A stretch of DNA of 64,000 bases from Pleurodeles waltl. Taxonomy: Eukaryota; Chordata; Amphibia; Caudata; Salamandridae. Made by a program: the position numbers and the translations under genes. The notes under the pieces are model-generated. The model was given only the letters and a program-made list of their open reading frames with translations. It was not told the DNA's origin and searched no databases. Numbering within the stretch: the first letter of the stretch is position 1; each line of letters begins with the position of its first letter. The DNA lies in assembly GCF_031143425.1 (NCBI RefSeq), contig NC_090445.1, forward strand, positions 1,580,354,049 to 1,580,418,048, given 5' to 3'. This document shows, in pieces, positions 1-11,660 of this stretch.

Positions 1-7
1 TGTCCCT

Positions 8-1121
8 GTGTCGAGCCTCCCCCCTCCAACTTCCTCCACCCAGACCCAATCCCCTGTACCTCAGCCTATCCCAAGCACACCATCAGACCAGCATGCACAC
101 ACGTCAACACCCAAGGGTAGCTCAGGCAAACATAAGCACCACACATCCCACAGGCATTCACGCAAGCATCACACACATGCAGACACACCAACATCCACTG
201 CCTCCACTGTGTCCCCTCCTCCACGTCCTCATCCTCCCTCCCTGTCTCGTCTCCACTCACACCTGCATGCACTACATCCTCAGCCACTACCTCCATCACC
301 AGCACACCCATCACCACACACCGCTCATGTGCAATCACCACCCTCACTACCATTCACACATCCCCTGTGTCCTCTCCCAGTGTGTCTGTGAGCCCTCATC
401 CCAAACTACACAAACGCAGGCACACAACCACAAAACAGGCATCCACCTCACAACAGCCTCCAGTCCATGCACCTTCACCCAAATTCAGCAGACGTACACC
501 TCCTACAACCACTACCTCTACCTCCACTCCCAAACCCCCTCCATCTTCCCGTCCCAGTGTGTCTAAAAAGCTTTTCCTGGCAACCCTTGACCTCTTCCCT
601 TCACCTCCCCCCGTCCTTCCCCTAGGGCCAGGCTTTCCAGGTCCCAGCCCAGCACCTCAGCCACCAAATCCCCAGGCACAGTGGTGCCAGCAGCTGCAGG
701 GTCATCGAGTGCACCACCCATCAGGGCTGCCGGTGTGCCACGGAGTGAGGGCAAGGACATTCCGCCACCTGCCAAGGTGAAAAAGGTGCCCAGATCCCGG
801 AGGGAGAAGCCAAAACTACCAGCCACGAAGGGCTCAGCAAAAATAAAAGGGGATAGTGGCAAGCCAACTGCGGCACCATCAAAGATGGGGAAGGGCCAAA
901 AGCAGAAGAGCAGGCCAGGAGAGGGCATGGTGGCACCGACTGAGGGACTAGTGTCACACCTTCTGTCCACGACCAAGCCACCTGTACGGCGGCGAACACT
1001 GCTAGCTGCCCCGCCACCACAACCGCCACCTGCACGGCCAACTGCACCACCACCGGCACGTCTACAGCCTCAGCGACAGTCCCCAGTGTCTTCCCCAGTG
1101 GGCAGCCATCTGAAGCTGTAA
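8..1121 (+). pseudogene. Harbinger second Myb-type gene, last exon, frameshifted copy
   Basis: The reading matches the last exon of the gene at 18714-21543 from about its position 20225: the same Ser/Thr/Pro/His-rich low-complexity protein with a lysine-histidine tract and repeated SSPSVSV-type segments. Here the frame is broken at least twice: the open stretches 8-391, 367-780 and 681-1121 are in different frames. The last part, rich in Lys-Ala-Pro (about 770-960), matches the basic region of the other copy, but the 54-bp VTGPETTARVSALEG repeats are absent and Pro/Thr-rich sequence follows. The Myb domain exons would lie left of the window. It is a decayed copy, not expected to make the full protein. 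Confidence 0.65.
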
Positions 1122-1458
1122 GAGACATCCTGCTGTGTCCCTCAGCAGGTTCTGACGCATGCACCGCCGCCAGCACCGCAGCCACAGACACCGCTGCAAG
1201 CACCGCCGCTGGCCCCGCGACGTACTCGTGACATGTCTACCATCCCCAGTGGTCAGTCGTCTGGGGCTGGAGGAGAGTTCCTGGACCCTGGGCAGCTTCC
1301 ATGAGGCATGACTTCCATCGCTGTTTGCACCTGCAGGTGGAAGGCGAAGCTGCAGCAGTGTGGGTATGTCTCTGTCTTCATGACGTATCATGCTACTTGT
1401 ACCTCGCCAATCTCATGGCACACACACCCAGGTGAGGGAATTGTACCGGCCACACTGC
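1122..1458. other. Element A spacer, no gene seen
   Basis: CG-rich sequence with repeated CACCGCC motifs (1160-1215) continues the Harbinger 3' region. I see no open frame of note and no RNA gene. Confidence 0.5.
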
Positions 1459-2480
1459 ATGTGGAGCACTCTGGGCACCATGCCCCCTCCAGAACCAGTG
1501 GAGAATGACATCCACTACCTCAGTCCTTGACACGATGAAGCACTCCGGGCACCAGGCCCCCTCCAGATCCAGTGGAGACTGACAACAGCTACCTCAGTCC
1601 TTGGCAGGATGAAGCACTCTGGGCACCAGGCCCCCTCCAGAACCAGTGGAGAATGACTTCCACTACCTCAGTCCTTGGCACGATGAAGCACTCTGGGCAC
1701 CATTCCCCCTCCAGAACCAGTGGAGAATGACTTCCACCACCTCAGTCCTTGGCAGGATGAAGCACTCTGGGCACCATTCCCCCTCCAGAACCAGTGGAGC
1801 GATACATCCACTACCTCAGTCCTTGGCAGGATGAAGCACTCTGGGCACCAGGCCCCCTCCAGAACCAGTGGAGAATGACATCCACTACCTCAGTCCTTGG
1901 CAGGATTAACCACTCTGGGCACCATGCCCCCTTCAGAACCAGTGGAGAGATACATCCACTACCTCAGTTCTTGGCAGGATGAAGCACTCTGGACACTAGG
2001 CCCCCTCCAAAACCAGTGGGGAATGACATCCACTACCTCAGTCCTTGGCAGGATGAAGCACTCTGGGCACCAGGCCCCCTCCAGAACCAGTGGAGAATGA
2101 CATCCACTACCTCAGTCCTTGGCAGGATGAAGCACTCTGGGCACTATGCCCCCTCCAGAACCAGTGGAGAGATACATTCACTACCTCAGTCCTTGGCAGG
2201 ATGAAGCACTCTGGGCACCAGGCCCCCTCCAGAACCAGTGGAAAATGACATCCACTACCTCAGTCCGTGGCAGGATGAAGCACTCTGGGCACCAGGCCCC
2301 CTCCAGAACCAGTGGAGAGATACATCCACTACCTCAGTCCTTGGCAGGATGAAGTACTCCGGGCACCAGGCCCCCTCCAGAACCAGTGGAGAATGAAATC
2401 CACTACCTCAGTCCTTGGCAGGATGAAGCACTATGGGCACCAGGCCCCCTCCAGAACCAGTGGAGACTGTTATCCACTTG
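1459..2480 (+). repeat. Minisatellite, about 74-bp unit, about 14 copies
   Basis: Units begin near 1459, 1539, 1611, 1685, 1759, 1833, 1908, 1982, 2056, 2130, 2204, 2278, 2352 and 2426 with a GCACTCTGGGCACCA-type start and include CCAGAACCAGTGGAGA and CACTACCTCAGTCC. The period is a steady 74 bp after the first units. Element B has the same unit near 22045-22255 in only three copies. The short frames that run through it are by-products of the repeat. Confidence 0.95.
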
Positions 2481-2725
2481 AAAGACTGTGGCTTTGCAGT
2501 CCCCAGGATAAAGCAGTGGGCAAACCACCCACTGGAGAGACTTGAGAGACTGTGGCTTTGCACTCCCCAGGATAAAGCAGTGGGCAAACCACCCACTGGA
2601 GAGACTTGAGAGACTGTGGCTTTGCACTCCCCAGGATAAAGCAGTGGGCAAACCACCCACTGGAGAGTGCCCACTGGAGAGACTTGTGAGACTGTGGCTT
2701 TGCACTCCCCAGGATACAGCAATGG
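2481..2725 (+). repeat. Minisatellite, about 64-bp unit, 4 copies
   Basis: Units start with GACTGTGGCTTTGCA near 2484, 2548, 2612 and 2689 and contain CCCCAGGATAAAGCAGTGGG. The last unit is longer because a short piece around ACTGGAGAGTGCCC is duplicated. The same unit occurs about seven times in element B (22258-22720). Confidence 0.95.
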
Positions 2726-3585
2726 TCATGGAGCCCCGTCGTGCAGCAGTGGCGTTGTGCGTTCATCTGGCTGAGGTGCCCCCCCCCCCCTGAGGTGCCT
2801 GTATATTTTCGGTCTCATGCCCCAGCAGTGTTCTCTCTGTTTCCAGTCAGGTTTCTAGTGTGGGCTTCGCCCATGCATTTTGGGACCAGTGGTCCACGGA
2901 CAATGATTGGTATACTATCCGGACTTGTGTAGTTGGTGTGCATATTTGTATATACTGAATTTTGAATTTTGACTATCTGATTTTTCATGATTACAATTGT
3001 TACAATCATTTCCTTTTGTTCCTGAGTTCTTCCAGGGGTTGGGGGGATGTATATGTAATGTTGATGCATGTATTTGTGTGTATGTTGTTGTGGGTGAGGG
3101 TGGGGGTATTGCGTGTTGGGTGTGTGTGTCACTCTCTTCCCCCCACCCCGTGTTGTAGGTGCAGTCCTCACCGTGGTCGTCGCCGCCGCCGTTCGTACTC
3201 CTGGTAAATGAGAAGATACACCAACATAGGTAAAACCTGTAGTTCGGGCTCCATAGCGTCCTGGTTCCTCTTTGGGTGTCGAGAGGTGAGTGTTTTCCCT
3301 TCTGTGTACTGTTTCCGCCATGCTTTTGATCGCGTTGGTTCCGCCCCGGTAAAGATGGCGGATAGGCGTCTTGAAATACGGTGGGCGGTACTTTGTCTTC
3401 CGCCTGTCTGTTGGTGGTGACTGCCACGGTGTTTGCTTCCACCGCCGTGGCGGTCGGAGTGTTAAAGTGGCTGTCCATGTTGGTGGTTTCCGCCACGGTC
3501 ATGATTCCATTTTTTTTTCCGCCGGCCTGTTGGCGGTATTACCGCCGCTTTAACACTGACCGCCAGGGTTGTAATGAGGGCCTAT

Positions 3586-5400
3586 GTCTTCTTTTTTTAG
3601 AAAGTCTTGCACAACCAGGTTGATGCAGTGCACCAAACGCAGGCCCCTGAAGTAGCCACAATCTGACATGGTCTTGACTATGATACCACCATTGTCCGTG
3701 GCAACAAATCCAGTTTGGAGACTTCTGGGTCACAGCCATTCAGACACCTTGCTATTAAATTCATCCAAGATGTTTGCAGCTATATGTGATTTCTTCATGG
3801 TGAACATGGCTACTGTTGCATGCTTCCAAATGCTCTTAAAGATTTGTTCTGGGCCAAAACCTGTAGATAGCTGTTGCTTTACCCCCACAAAAGAGATCCA
3901 GTGTGCAGTGATGCACATGTAATCAGTAGCCTGACAACTGGTCCACATGTCTGTCATCAGGTGGATAGTATTAACAACACATAGCTGCAAAGCTTGTCCA
4001 ACCAATGGCAGCATATCATGTTGCAGCACTGGAACAGCAACTCTGGCAAAATAGGTCTGACTTGGAACCTTCCATTTCAGGCACATGGCTTCCACAAACT
4101 CCAAGAATCCCACTCATTCCACAAAAAAGGGAGGAGGTCCAGCGCTTAAAATTTTTCCAGCTTCCAATTTTACAAACGTGCCATTAAGTGTTTTGCGGTC
4201 GTAGGACCCCTCCTGCCTAAACATGCCCTTTATAGTAGCCTAGATTTTCTTCTTTTCTGGAGCCATTAATGCAGGTGACTTTTGAGATGTAGGTGGTGAT
4301 AGACAATGTGCATCGTGGTGTAGTCACCGTATGCTGTGGTGTCTCCATCTGACTCTGAATCTTCCTCTGCCATTGAGAAGTCACAGTTTTTTTAAGGTGC
4401 TCAACCCACCAGAATGCACGATGTTTTTTCATATGGGTCATCTGGACTCCATTGTCATAAAATGCAAAAATTGAGCATATCGCAATGTTATCCTCCTGTT
4501 TGCTAATCGTAAAAAGTAGAAGAGCTTATTTATTGGGTCACTACTAATGCCTGAAGAAGAACTGGAGGTAAGTGGGTGTGTTGATTGCCTCTCTGTAGTG
4601 CAAACTTCTACTAAGGTGTGGGTTGATGCAGATCTCTGCTGGGACCTTACAAATATGGGAGCTGGCATTGCTGCCTGTGCCACATCCCTTGGAGCAGGTT
4701 GAATAGCAATTTCGGAATTCTCTGTGCCAGCTTCCACAATGAGTGGCTCGTCATCATCATCCTCGACACCATTACCCCTTCCATGAGTCTAGGGCTTTCT
4801 GGAACTTTTCTTTTCCTTTGCCTCTTCTGGCATCTCCCGGACTCTGCTGGGGTCCTTTCCATGCCCCTAACGTCATCATCAGAAGTGGTGCTTGGAGAAG
4901 ATGGTGGAGTAGTACTCTTTCTTTTTCTGCTGAGGAACTGGGAGCCATTGATTTTGAAACAGGAGGTTCTTGTTCGGCAGGAAGCTCAACCTCTGTTCTG
5001 CTCCAACTTCAAGAAGATCTACTATTTCTGGCTACTGTCCACTTTGCTCTGTTCCCTGAAACGATTGGGTACTACTTTCTGAAAGGGACAAATCCAATTC
5101 AACATCACTGCTCATTGGTGTCACCATAATTGCAGTAGCTGCCTCACTGACAGACACTGTCCTGGGCTTAGGGTGGAATGGTGCTGTAGATGCAGGATTG
5201 CTGCTCCCAGGTTCCTCTATCGGAGGCCAGTGTGGCAGACATACATCTCCCGAAAAAGGTTGCAGTCGGCACAGCACTGGTGGAAAGCTGCTTCTTCTCA
5301 CTGACCACTTTCTTGGGAACAACTTTCATTGGGGCTATCTTAAAGCTCTCAGTTGCCATTGGCAGTAAGCTGCACAAGCAGAAGAGATTGGAGGACTAAC
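3586..5400 (-). pseudogene. hAT-superfamily (ZBED-like) transposase, decayed and interrupted by element A
   Basis: The minus strand around 3730-4113 reads as a hAT transposase core, with FVEAMCLKWKVPSQTYFAR, then TIHLMTDMWTSCQATDYM followed by an AHWISFVG block, typical of the region around the first catalytic Asp. It continues in another frame as CATDNGG-like and CGYFRGL-like sequence (3600-3700), so there are frameshifts. Upstream on the minus strand (4440-5330) is acidic and Ser/Pro-rich sequence that could be the linker of the same gene; a BED finger is not clear. The gene stops at 3583 where Harbinger element A is inserted, so the C-terminal half would lie left of the window. Confidence is good for the core and low for the upstream part. 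Confidence 0.7.
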
Positions 5401-6369
5401 GGTACAGGCCTTCTTTTTGACAGCACTCCGGGTGATGTGACATCTCTAGCACAAGCCACTCACCTGAATTTCCCAGTTTGTTCTAATGAGGTGAGTATGT
5501 CCTCAACTCCCTCTAGGGCCTGGCCACGATTGCAGTGATTCTTTTGGCTAACACTGGGAAGGCCCCATAGGGAAGAGGGGTTTGGAGGCGAAAGAGAGAA
5601 AAAACGAACCATTTAAGTCTCAGCACTCCTTCATATTGAGGCAGGGACAGGTGGACAGGATGTATTGTAACTGGCATTGGGTCCCCTTGGTTAGTAGGAC
5701 TCCAGAATGGGAACAGGTCAGTAAAAAGAGGCACAATTAGTTTACTAGCATTTAGGCTCTTCTGAACACAGCTTTGATTTTATGCGACAAAAGATAACAT
5801 ATCAAAGGACATACAGGTTAGAGTACCTAAAATGTCAACAGGGGCTTTCATAGAGTATAATTACACATAGAACGAACAAGGTTCTCAAAGACAATATACT
5901 TTAACCTTTCACCAAATCTGGGCTTCTGTTTCTTCACAGCAGCCAAAAAAGTCTTGGTTAGCTATAATGATCAATTAGTTTTTGAAACATATAAAATCAG
6001 GAACTGTGCAAGACTATGGCAAACAATACAAAACAGTAAATTGAAGCACTCCAGATTTCTGGTACTACTCAGTCTTTCTTGCAAGAACTTCACCAAAAGA
6101 TTATTACCTGTTATGCTTGTGGGGACAGATGGGTTAGATGCTGAATTGGTGCCACCAAGTGCAGGTTTGAATGCAAGCCAGAGCTGTTCCCGGGTGTAGG
6201 TATCCTTCTCTCAGTGGTGCAGGGCTAGGTTCATAAAGTCATGGAGAAATGGGAAGACAGAGAAGCTAATTTGCAAGTTGAAGCTTGGTGGAGTGCCAGG
6301 GCTGAAGAGGTGGGTGGTGCTTCTAGTGCCGCACTGGGGTTTGTGGTGTAGGTATTAAAGAGGAGGATA
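5401..6369. other. Unassigned sequence
   Basis: I see no convincing coding, RNA or terminal-repeat signal between the hAT remnant and the LINE fragment. It may be the hAT 5' flank or the LINE 5' region. Confidence 0.4.
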
Positions 6370-6617
6370 CAGCAAGGACTTATTTTAATTGACACAAAGA
6401 TGGATACATTTAATTGTAGATTTGATGCCTTCACCTCTAAGATGGAAAAGCATGATAAGAGACTAGCAACGGCAGAACATCACATTTCGCAAGCAGAAAA
6501 CGACGTTCTCAAAAAAATGTAAAAAAAATGCTTCATATGGAAATCATTCTGCATCTTTTTACAGAGAAGAATGAAGACATGGAAGCGAGATCCAGTTGCA
6601 ACAACCTAAAGATACAA
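6370..6617 (+). pseudogene. L1/Tx1-type LINE ORF1 fragment (coiled-coil part)
   Basis: The plus strand reads IDTKMDTFNCRFDAF, then a heptad-rich segment with KMEKHDKRLATAEHHISQ, and ends with degenerate MEARS..NNLKIQG, the junction before the RNA-binding domain of L1-type ORF1. Stops and a frameshift near 6522 show it is dead. The frame resumes as a G-I-P-K-S-like reading at 7172 after the MITE at 6618-7171, so the MITE inserted into ORF1. Confidence 0.6.
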
Positions 6618-7171
6618 GGGGCTTGATTTACAAGGCCTTTTCAACATCTCTCCATCATTTTTTTTGACACAGCAGTGGAGCTAAGCAGTGCTCTATACTG
6701 CTCCATATTTACAAACTGGCGCATTGTGCCCAATGCATTAGTTTATAAAGCCTTGCGTCACATTGTACCCGTGCCAAGTATAATGTATGCGAGGTAGGTG
6801 TTCCCAGGCAAAAAGCTACGCAGAACTGACGCAATGAAATTTACCCTTCACTGCATCATTCTGCGACTTCACTGTGTCAAAAATGAATGCCTGCTCAGAG
6901 CAGGCATTAAACTGCTGCAGGGCTTTTCCCTATGGGATGCTTCCATGCATTGCTGGAGTCGTTTCATTTTTTGACACTAGTCCAGCAATGTGTCAGTTTA
7001 GTGCCACAGCGCCACAGATGCATCAGAATTTCTGACACGTCTGTGGAAACATGTTCCATGGAACTCTGTATAGTAAATACAGTACATCCATGGCATTGTT
7101 AGAGATTTGTTAGGCAGCGCAAGAAATCTGACGTATCAGGCCCATGCGTCAGTTTCTTGTAAATGAGGCCC
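6618..7171. mobile_element. MITE with ATTTACAAG termini, inserted in LINE ORF1
   Basis: The ends are imperfect inverted repeats: GGCTTGATTTACAAG at left and CTTGTAAATGAGGCC at right. It splits the ORF1 reading; the flanks are compatible with a 3-bp AGG duplication. Inside are CAGCAATG/CATTGCTGG-type inverted segments. Similar termini bound 28187-28729 and 49427-49860, so this is a family in the window. Superfamily is not certain. Confidence 0.65.
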
Positions 7172-7630
7172 TAGGTATTCCAAAGTCAACACAGGGAGCT
7201 GGAGAACTACAATGAAAGATGCTTGTGTCCCTCTAAGGGGCAGAATCGTTTTCCAAGCTGCTGATAGTGGAATGTTCTCATTGTTGCCAGTCCCATGCCC
7301 CTACCAAGGGCACCTGCCCATCTAATAATTGCTATGATTCCTGACTTCAGGGAAAAAGATGCAGCCTTGTGCCAGTTCCATGAGAATTGTGACTTTACAT
7401 GTGACACCAACTCCATTATGCTCTTCCCAAGTTTAGAGTGACAGTTCAAGAGGTGAGGAAGAAATTATTGTCAGTCAAAAAGATATTGTAGCAGGAGGGC
7501 TTCCAATATACAAATCTTTACTCTGCTCACCTTAGAATCACTCACCAGGGTAATCATCTCATATTCCAGAGCTTACAGCAAGTCACAGACTTCCTGAAAA
7601 AAACTGGCTGGGAGGGCAAGCAGCACCATG
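7172..7630 (+). pseudogene. L1/Tx1-type LINE ORF1 C-terminal fragment
   Basis: Around 7270-7445 the plus strand gives, across frames, RAPAHLIIAMIPDFREKD, then a CQFHENCDFTCDTNSIMLFPS-like segment, matching the ordinary layout of the L1-type ORF1 RNA-binding and C-terminal domains (a variable block, then a phenylalanine-proline 'FPDLS'-like turn). Several stops are present. It belongs with the fragment at 6370-6617. Confidence 0.5.
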
Positions 7631-8289
7631 GCTCAGGTGATGATCATTCATGCCCATCTAAGCACAGTGAGACAGAATGATCTGTTGCAAAGCGAATCCT
7701 CATAGAAGATGCTGGCACTACTCAGTTCAGTACATGGACAATGAAGGTCACAAATAAGGTCCTTCGTTGGCTTGTCAAATGTATAACCTTGCACTCCGCC
7801 GTCTGATAACCATATAGCAGTGTTAGTATGCTCTTTGTTAAATAGTTCAAGTTGTGCCATGCAGGGTACATGCATGGTATGCTGTGTGTGCCACAACCAT
7901 ACTGGTAACTGCAGTTACCCTTCAACTTTTTAGGGGCTCCTGTCTTTTTCCATCCAGCTCCTTCCTGCTGCATGAAAGTGAGATGCACGTATGGTGCACT
8001 TGAGGGTTGAGGCTCTTATGGTGTTACCTCATGAGTTGAGATCAGTGCATGGATATGCTGAGGGTTTTGGTTTGGGGTGTGGAGAGCCTGGAGTTATGAG
8101 TCATGTCCTGGTGGAACTGGGCTACTGATTTTAAGTTCTGTTTGTTACACAGCACTGGAAGGATACACACATGGGTGTGGAATAGTGCCCAGAAGATAAT
8201 TGTGTGTCTGCAGCCCCTTCTGTTACATATACTGTCAAGTTATTGATGCTTTAGACTTATGAAGAAAGGAGCATATATGTATGCCACCT

Positions 8290-8690
8290 TTGTCCTTAAA
8301 GGCCAGGGGGTTGAACAATCCATGGAAGATGCGCCTAGACTTAGCATACCAAGATAGGCATGGAATTAATATCGCCCTCCTACAGGAGACTCATGTCACT
8401 TCACACAAAAGAACATGGGTGTGGGGGTATTTTCATTAAGAAATGTTCTCAGTTCAAACATCTAAGTGAACAAACTGATGAGCAAGGGCAGCGTGTGATA
8501 CTGTGGGGGTATTATTGATGGAGAACATGCCACTATACTTAATATTATAATATTTAGAGTGCATATGTGGATGAGCCTTTTTTTACAAGTCTTTGGAGCC
8601 AGAAGGTACTGGAAAGAATGCAAGCCTTGGTATGGAACAGTGCTTAACACCAGCACTTATGACATCTGTCCATGGTGGCGCTGTTTCACT
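8290..8690 (+). pseudogene. L1/Tx1-type LINE ORF2 endonuclease fragment
   Basis: The plus strand reads ARGLNNPWKMRLDLAY, then INIALLQETHVTSHKRTW, the two N-terminal blocks of an apurinic-type LINE endonuclease (the N-G-L-N and L-Q-E-T-H motifs with the catalytic Glu). About 100 bases later a VILWG..YAPYVDEPFFTS-like reading follows the family order. Frameshifts and stops make it a fossil. Confidence 0.6.
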
Positions 8691-9052
8691 AATTTAGAGA
8701 GAAGCACAACTACAGTTGTCTATTATTACAATAACTAGTACCTGCTGCCTAAGCCATTCTTATAGCTTTGAGGGGCCCGAAACAGTATAAATTGGCACAC
8801 TTGTAGGAGTGTGATAGTTAATAGTTGTGATGGTAGTGCTGGAATCATTGGCAGGGGCAAATGGTGGTTCAGACTGCAGTGGCCTCCTGACGAGAACCCT
8901 GGCACTTATTTTATTACAAATTAAGCACTGGGGAATTTAGCTGGCCGTTACAGGTTCAAGTGGACAGATCACACACTCTGCATAATCATATGACAGCTGC
9001 AACTTGTACACTAAACACTATCATGATAGAGCATGACATGGTTGACATATGT
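8691..9052. other. Unassigned, probably decayed LINE
   Basis: The piece lies between endonuclease and RT fragments of the same strand and could be LINE ORF2 sequence too degraded to read. No motif is visible. Confidence 0.3.
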
Positions 9053-10330
9053 GGCCTCATTACGACCTTGGTGGAGGGGATTACTTTGTCCCAAATGTAA
9101 CAGATATCCCGTCCGACATGTTCCAAGTTCCATAGGATGTAAGGGAACTTGTAATACAGTGTTTCATTGTAAAGGCATGCCTGGTAAAGGCGTGAGTGGT
9201 TTTCGCATGCCCCCTCCACCCGCCCTAAAAATACAACTACCTGACCCGCCCACACACTCTAAAAATGAAACTACCCCAACCCCTCCACCCACCCCTAAAA
9301 ACTACCCGATACCCCCACCCAACCTAAGCCCTAAAACCTAACCCGATCCCCCACCTGCCCTAAAAATAAAACTACCCGACCCCTCCACCCACCCCTAAAA
9401 ACTATCCTGATACCCCCTCCCACCCTGAGCCCTAAAACCTCCCCCAACAACCCACCTACCCTAAAAACACAGAACCCCACACCCAAATACAACTACCCCA
9501 CCCCTAAAAACAAACTTACCCCAACCCCCCACCCTAAAAAACAAACTAAAACTACCCCGAAAAACCCCGACCGGGACTAAAATAAAACTACCCGACCCCT
9601 CCACCTGCCCCTAAAAACTACCCTGATACCCCCCACCAACCCTGAGCCCTAAAACTTACCCCAACCCCCACCTGCCCTAAAAACAACAGACCCTCACACC
9701 CAAAAATAAAACTTCCCTGCCCTAAAAACAAAATTACCCTGACCCTCCTACCCCCCAAAAACAAAATGACCCACCCACCATTGAAAACTACCCCCCACTG
9801 CTAATACCCGGACTCCGCCCTAAAAACAAAATTACCCCGACCTCCCACACCGCCTCATAAAAAAAAATAACCCAACCACCCCAACCCCTAAAAACTACCC
9901 CATTGCTAAAAACTACCTCCCAACCCTCCCCCAGCCCCACTTACCTGATCACACCCTACCCCAACCCTTCCACCCTGCCCCTAAAAACAAAATTACCCTG
10001 ATCCCCTCAACCAGCCCTAGAATCCACAGCACCCCGACCCCCCCACCCCTGACCTAAAAACAAAATTACCCCAAACCCACCCCGCCCCTTAAAAAAAAGT
10101 AACCCAACCACCTCTGAACCCCTAAAAACTACCCCCATCCCTCCTCCAGCACCACTTACCTGACCGATGCTCTCTCCCTTTTTCTCTGCCTTATCTACGC
10201 ATGTGCGTTGTTCAGCACATGCGTGGTTATGGCAGAGAAAAAGGGAGTTGTTAATGCAAGCGTGGTTCCGCTTGCATGGTCGTGGTTCCAGACATTTCCC
10301 GTGCAGACTAGGATCGTTGAGAAAATATCA
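9053..10330. mobile_element. MITE-like element with CCCTAAAAA-rich core
   Basis: The left end, GGCCTCATTACGACCTTGG, has the form of a terminal repeat seen in other MITEs here. About 9195-10165 is a cytosine-rich quasi-repeat built from CCCTAAAAACTACCC and CACCC variants with no fixed period. At the other end are two hairpins: about 10172-10247 (CTCCCTTTTTCTCTGCC pairing with its complement around a CGCATGTGC stem) and 10258-10278 (GCAAGCG/CCGCTTGC type). No coding frame and no clear right terminus, so the right edge is approximate. Confidence 0.5.
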
Positions 10331-10669
10331 GAAGCAAAATCTCAGATTATGACGAATTGTCTGAGACAGAAAGGAAATATAGGTGCAAACGTGCACAAGC
10401 CTGTGCATATTGGGAAAGAGAGAGACTAGGAAAAATGTTTGCCGGCTTGATAGAGTAACCCTGCCCTATGGACGACATAAGATAAATATCTAAACATGAT
10501 AGTAGTCACTCATATGAGGTTAATTATATGGGTTGTCCATTTGCTGATTACTACACCAGTTTATACCATTCTGTGGGCAGGTCTACCAACAGACAGGAAG
10601 CTACTTGGAAGGGGCCATTGTGGCGTGGTTGAGCGACACATACGATCAGTTAATCAACCAATCATTAAT
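10331..10669. other. Unassigned sequence
   Basis: A/T-rich sequence with no motif I recognise; possibly LINE ORF2. Confidence 0.3.
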
Positions 10670-10795
10670 GCTGTAGGAAATTGAGGGGTTTATTGGGAGC
10701 ATGCCATCTCTCAAGGATCCCGGATCGGATGGACTTGTCGTCTGAGTTCTATAAGAAATATATGGAGATACCTGCCCCCGTGTCCTCTCATGAGG
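10670..10795 (+). pseudogene. LINE ORF2 reverse transcriptase fragment
   Basis: The plus strand reads EIEGFIGSMPSLKDPGSDG followed by a broken SEFYKKYMEI-like stretch. This is the RT block 0/1 of L1-type ORF2, where a PGPDG turn leads into a YK motif. It is probably part of the same LINE as 6370-8690. Confidence 0.55.
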
Positions 10796-11214
10796 TCTCT
10801 TTTGGTGGAGCTGTGCCTCTATGACAGACTTTTTGCAAGAATGCCTTGTGTAGAGAAACGATGATGTATACTAATGACACCAACTGTGTGTCTGCTAACA
10901 ACAATCTTGTACGATCTTGCAAAATACAATCTCTCCCTCTCAAAAAACACAACAGCATTATATCATTTGGTTGTAATCTGGTGGCAGGAAAATAAAGTGA
11001 ATTAATTTGTTCACGAAAATATGTTAAAAGGTTGTTTGTAGAGAACACTGAAGAGGTTAATTATTTCAAGACCATCCATGCTTTCAAACTTAATGCAACG
11101 TTTTATTATCAGTTATGGTATGGTTACCAATACAATTATTTGAAGCCATGATAAGTGCCATGCCACTTATATTCGAGTAACACAGTTAGAATAATAACTG
11201 TTATAGCAACACAA
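10796..11214. other. Unassigned sequence
   Basis: No readable coding or RNA signal; probably decayed LINE. Confidence 0.3.
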
Positions 11215-11660
11215 AAAAATGTTAAGACAAAAAGATGATGGATGGAACATTGTCAAACATTCACCCCAGTCACATATCTGGGTTAAATCCATCACTCAAC
11301 CGCAGTTTGGATCCAGCCATATGCGCATCAGTCTTGACCCTGCTCCAATGGGAACAGTCCAGCCCGAACTGCCAAGTCAAGTCCTTCCTGGACCTGAAAC
11401 AAGCATCCTGAGACTAGTTTCAGGGTATCACCCCTCATAAGCCAGGCTAGCTTGAGTCCAGTGGAACAGTGAGCAAAGGACCCACGTCTGGGCATACCCT
11501 TCCCACTTAGGATGAACTATAGCCATACAAAAAGATGATGGAAGGAAGGATGAACATTGTCAAAAATTCACCCCCAGTCACAGATCTGGGTTAAATTAAT
11601 TGCTACCTTTTACTCACCATACCACTGCAGTTTGGAACCAGACATATGCAAATCAGTCTT
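11215..11660 (+). repeat. Tandem duplication, offset about 310 bp
   Basis: The block starting AAAAAGATGATGGATGGAAC near 11217 recurs near 11528 as AAAAAGATGATGGAAGGAAG. Both continue through a CATTGTCAAA..TTCACCCC..CAGTCACA..ATCTGGGTTAAAT series to ATCAGTCTTGACC. The second copy carries small insertions. Confidence 0.85.

Larger units (their letters stand above)
1..3582 (+). mobile_element. PIF/Harbinger element A, 3' part (left end outside the window)
   Basis: The stretch is colinear with element B (14697-23535): position 1 corresponds to about 20218 there, and both end in the same Harbinger terminus, CCGCCAGGGTTGTAATGA followed by GGGCC here. The bases after the terminus, TAT (3583-3585), would be the 3-bp target duplication, but the left copy lies outside the window. 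It holds the end of the second Myb-type gene, two minisatellites and the 3' subterminal region rich in CCGCC motifs. It is inserted in a hAT transposase gene. Confidence 0.8.

Noticed and set aside
9195..10165. Telomere-like repeat, since CCCTAA occurs often
   Set aside because: The period is irregular, with CCCTAAAAACTACCC and long C-rich interruptions; there is no (CCCTAA)n run. It fits a degenerate MITE core better.
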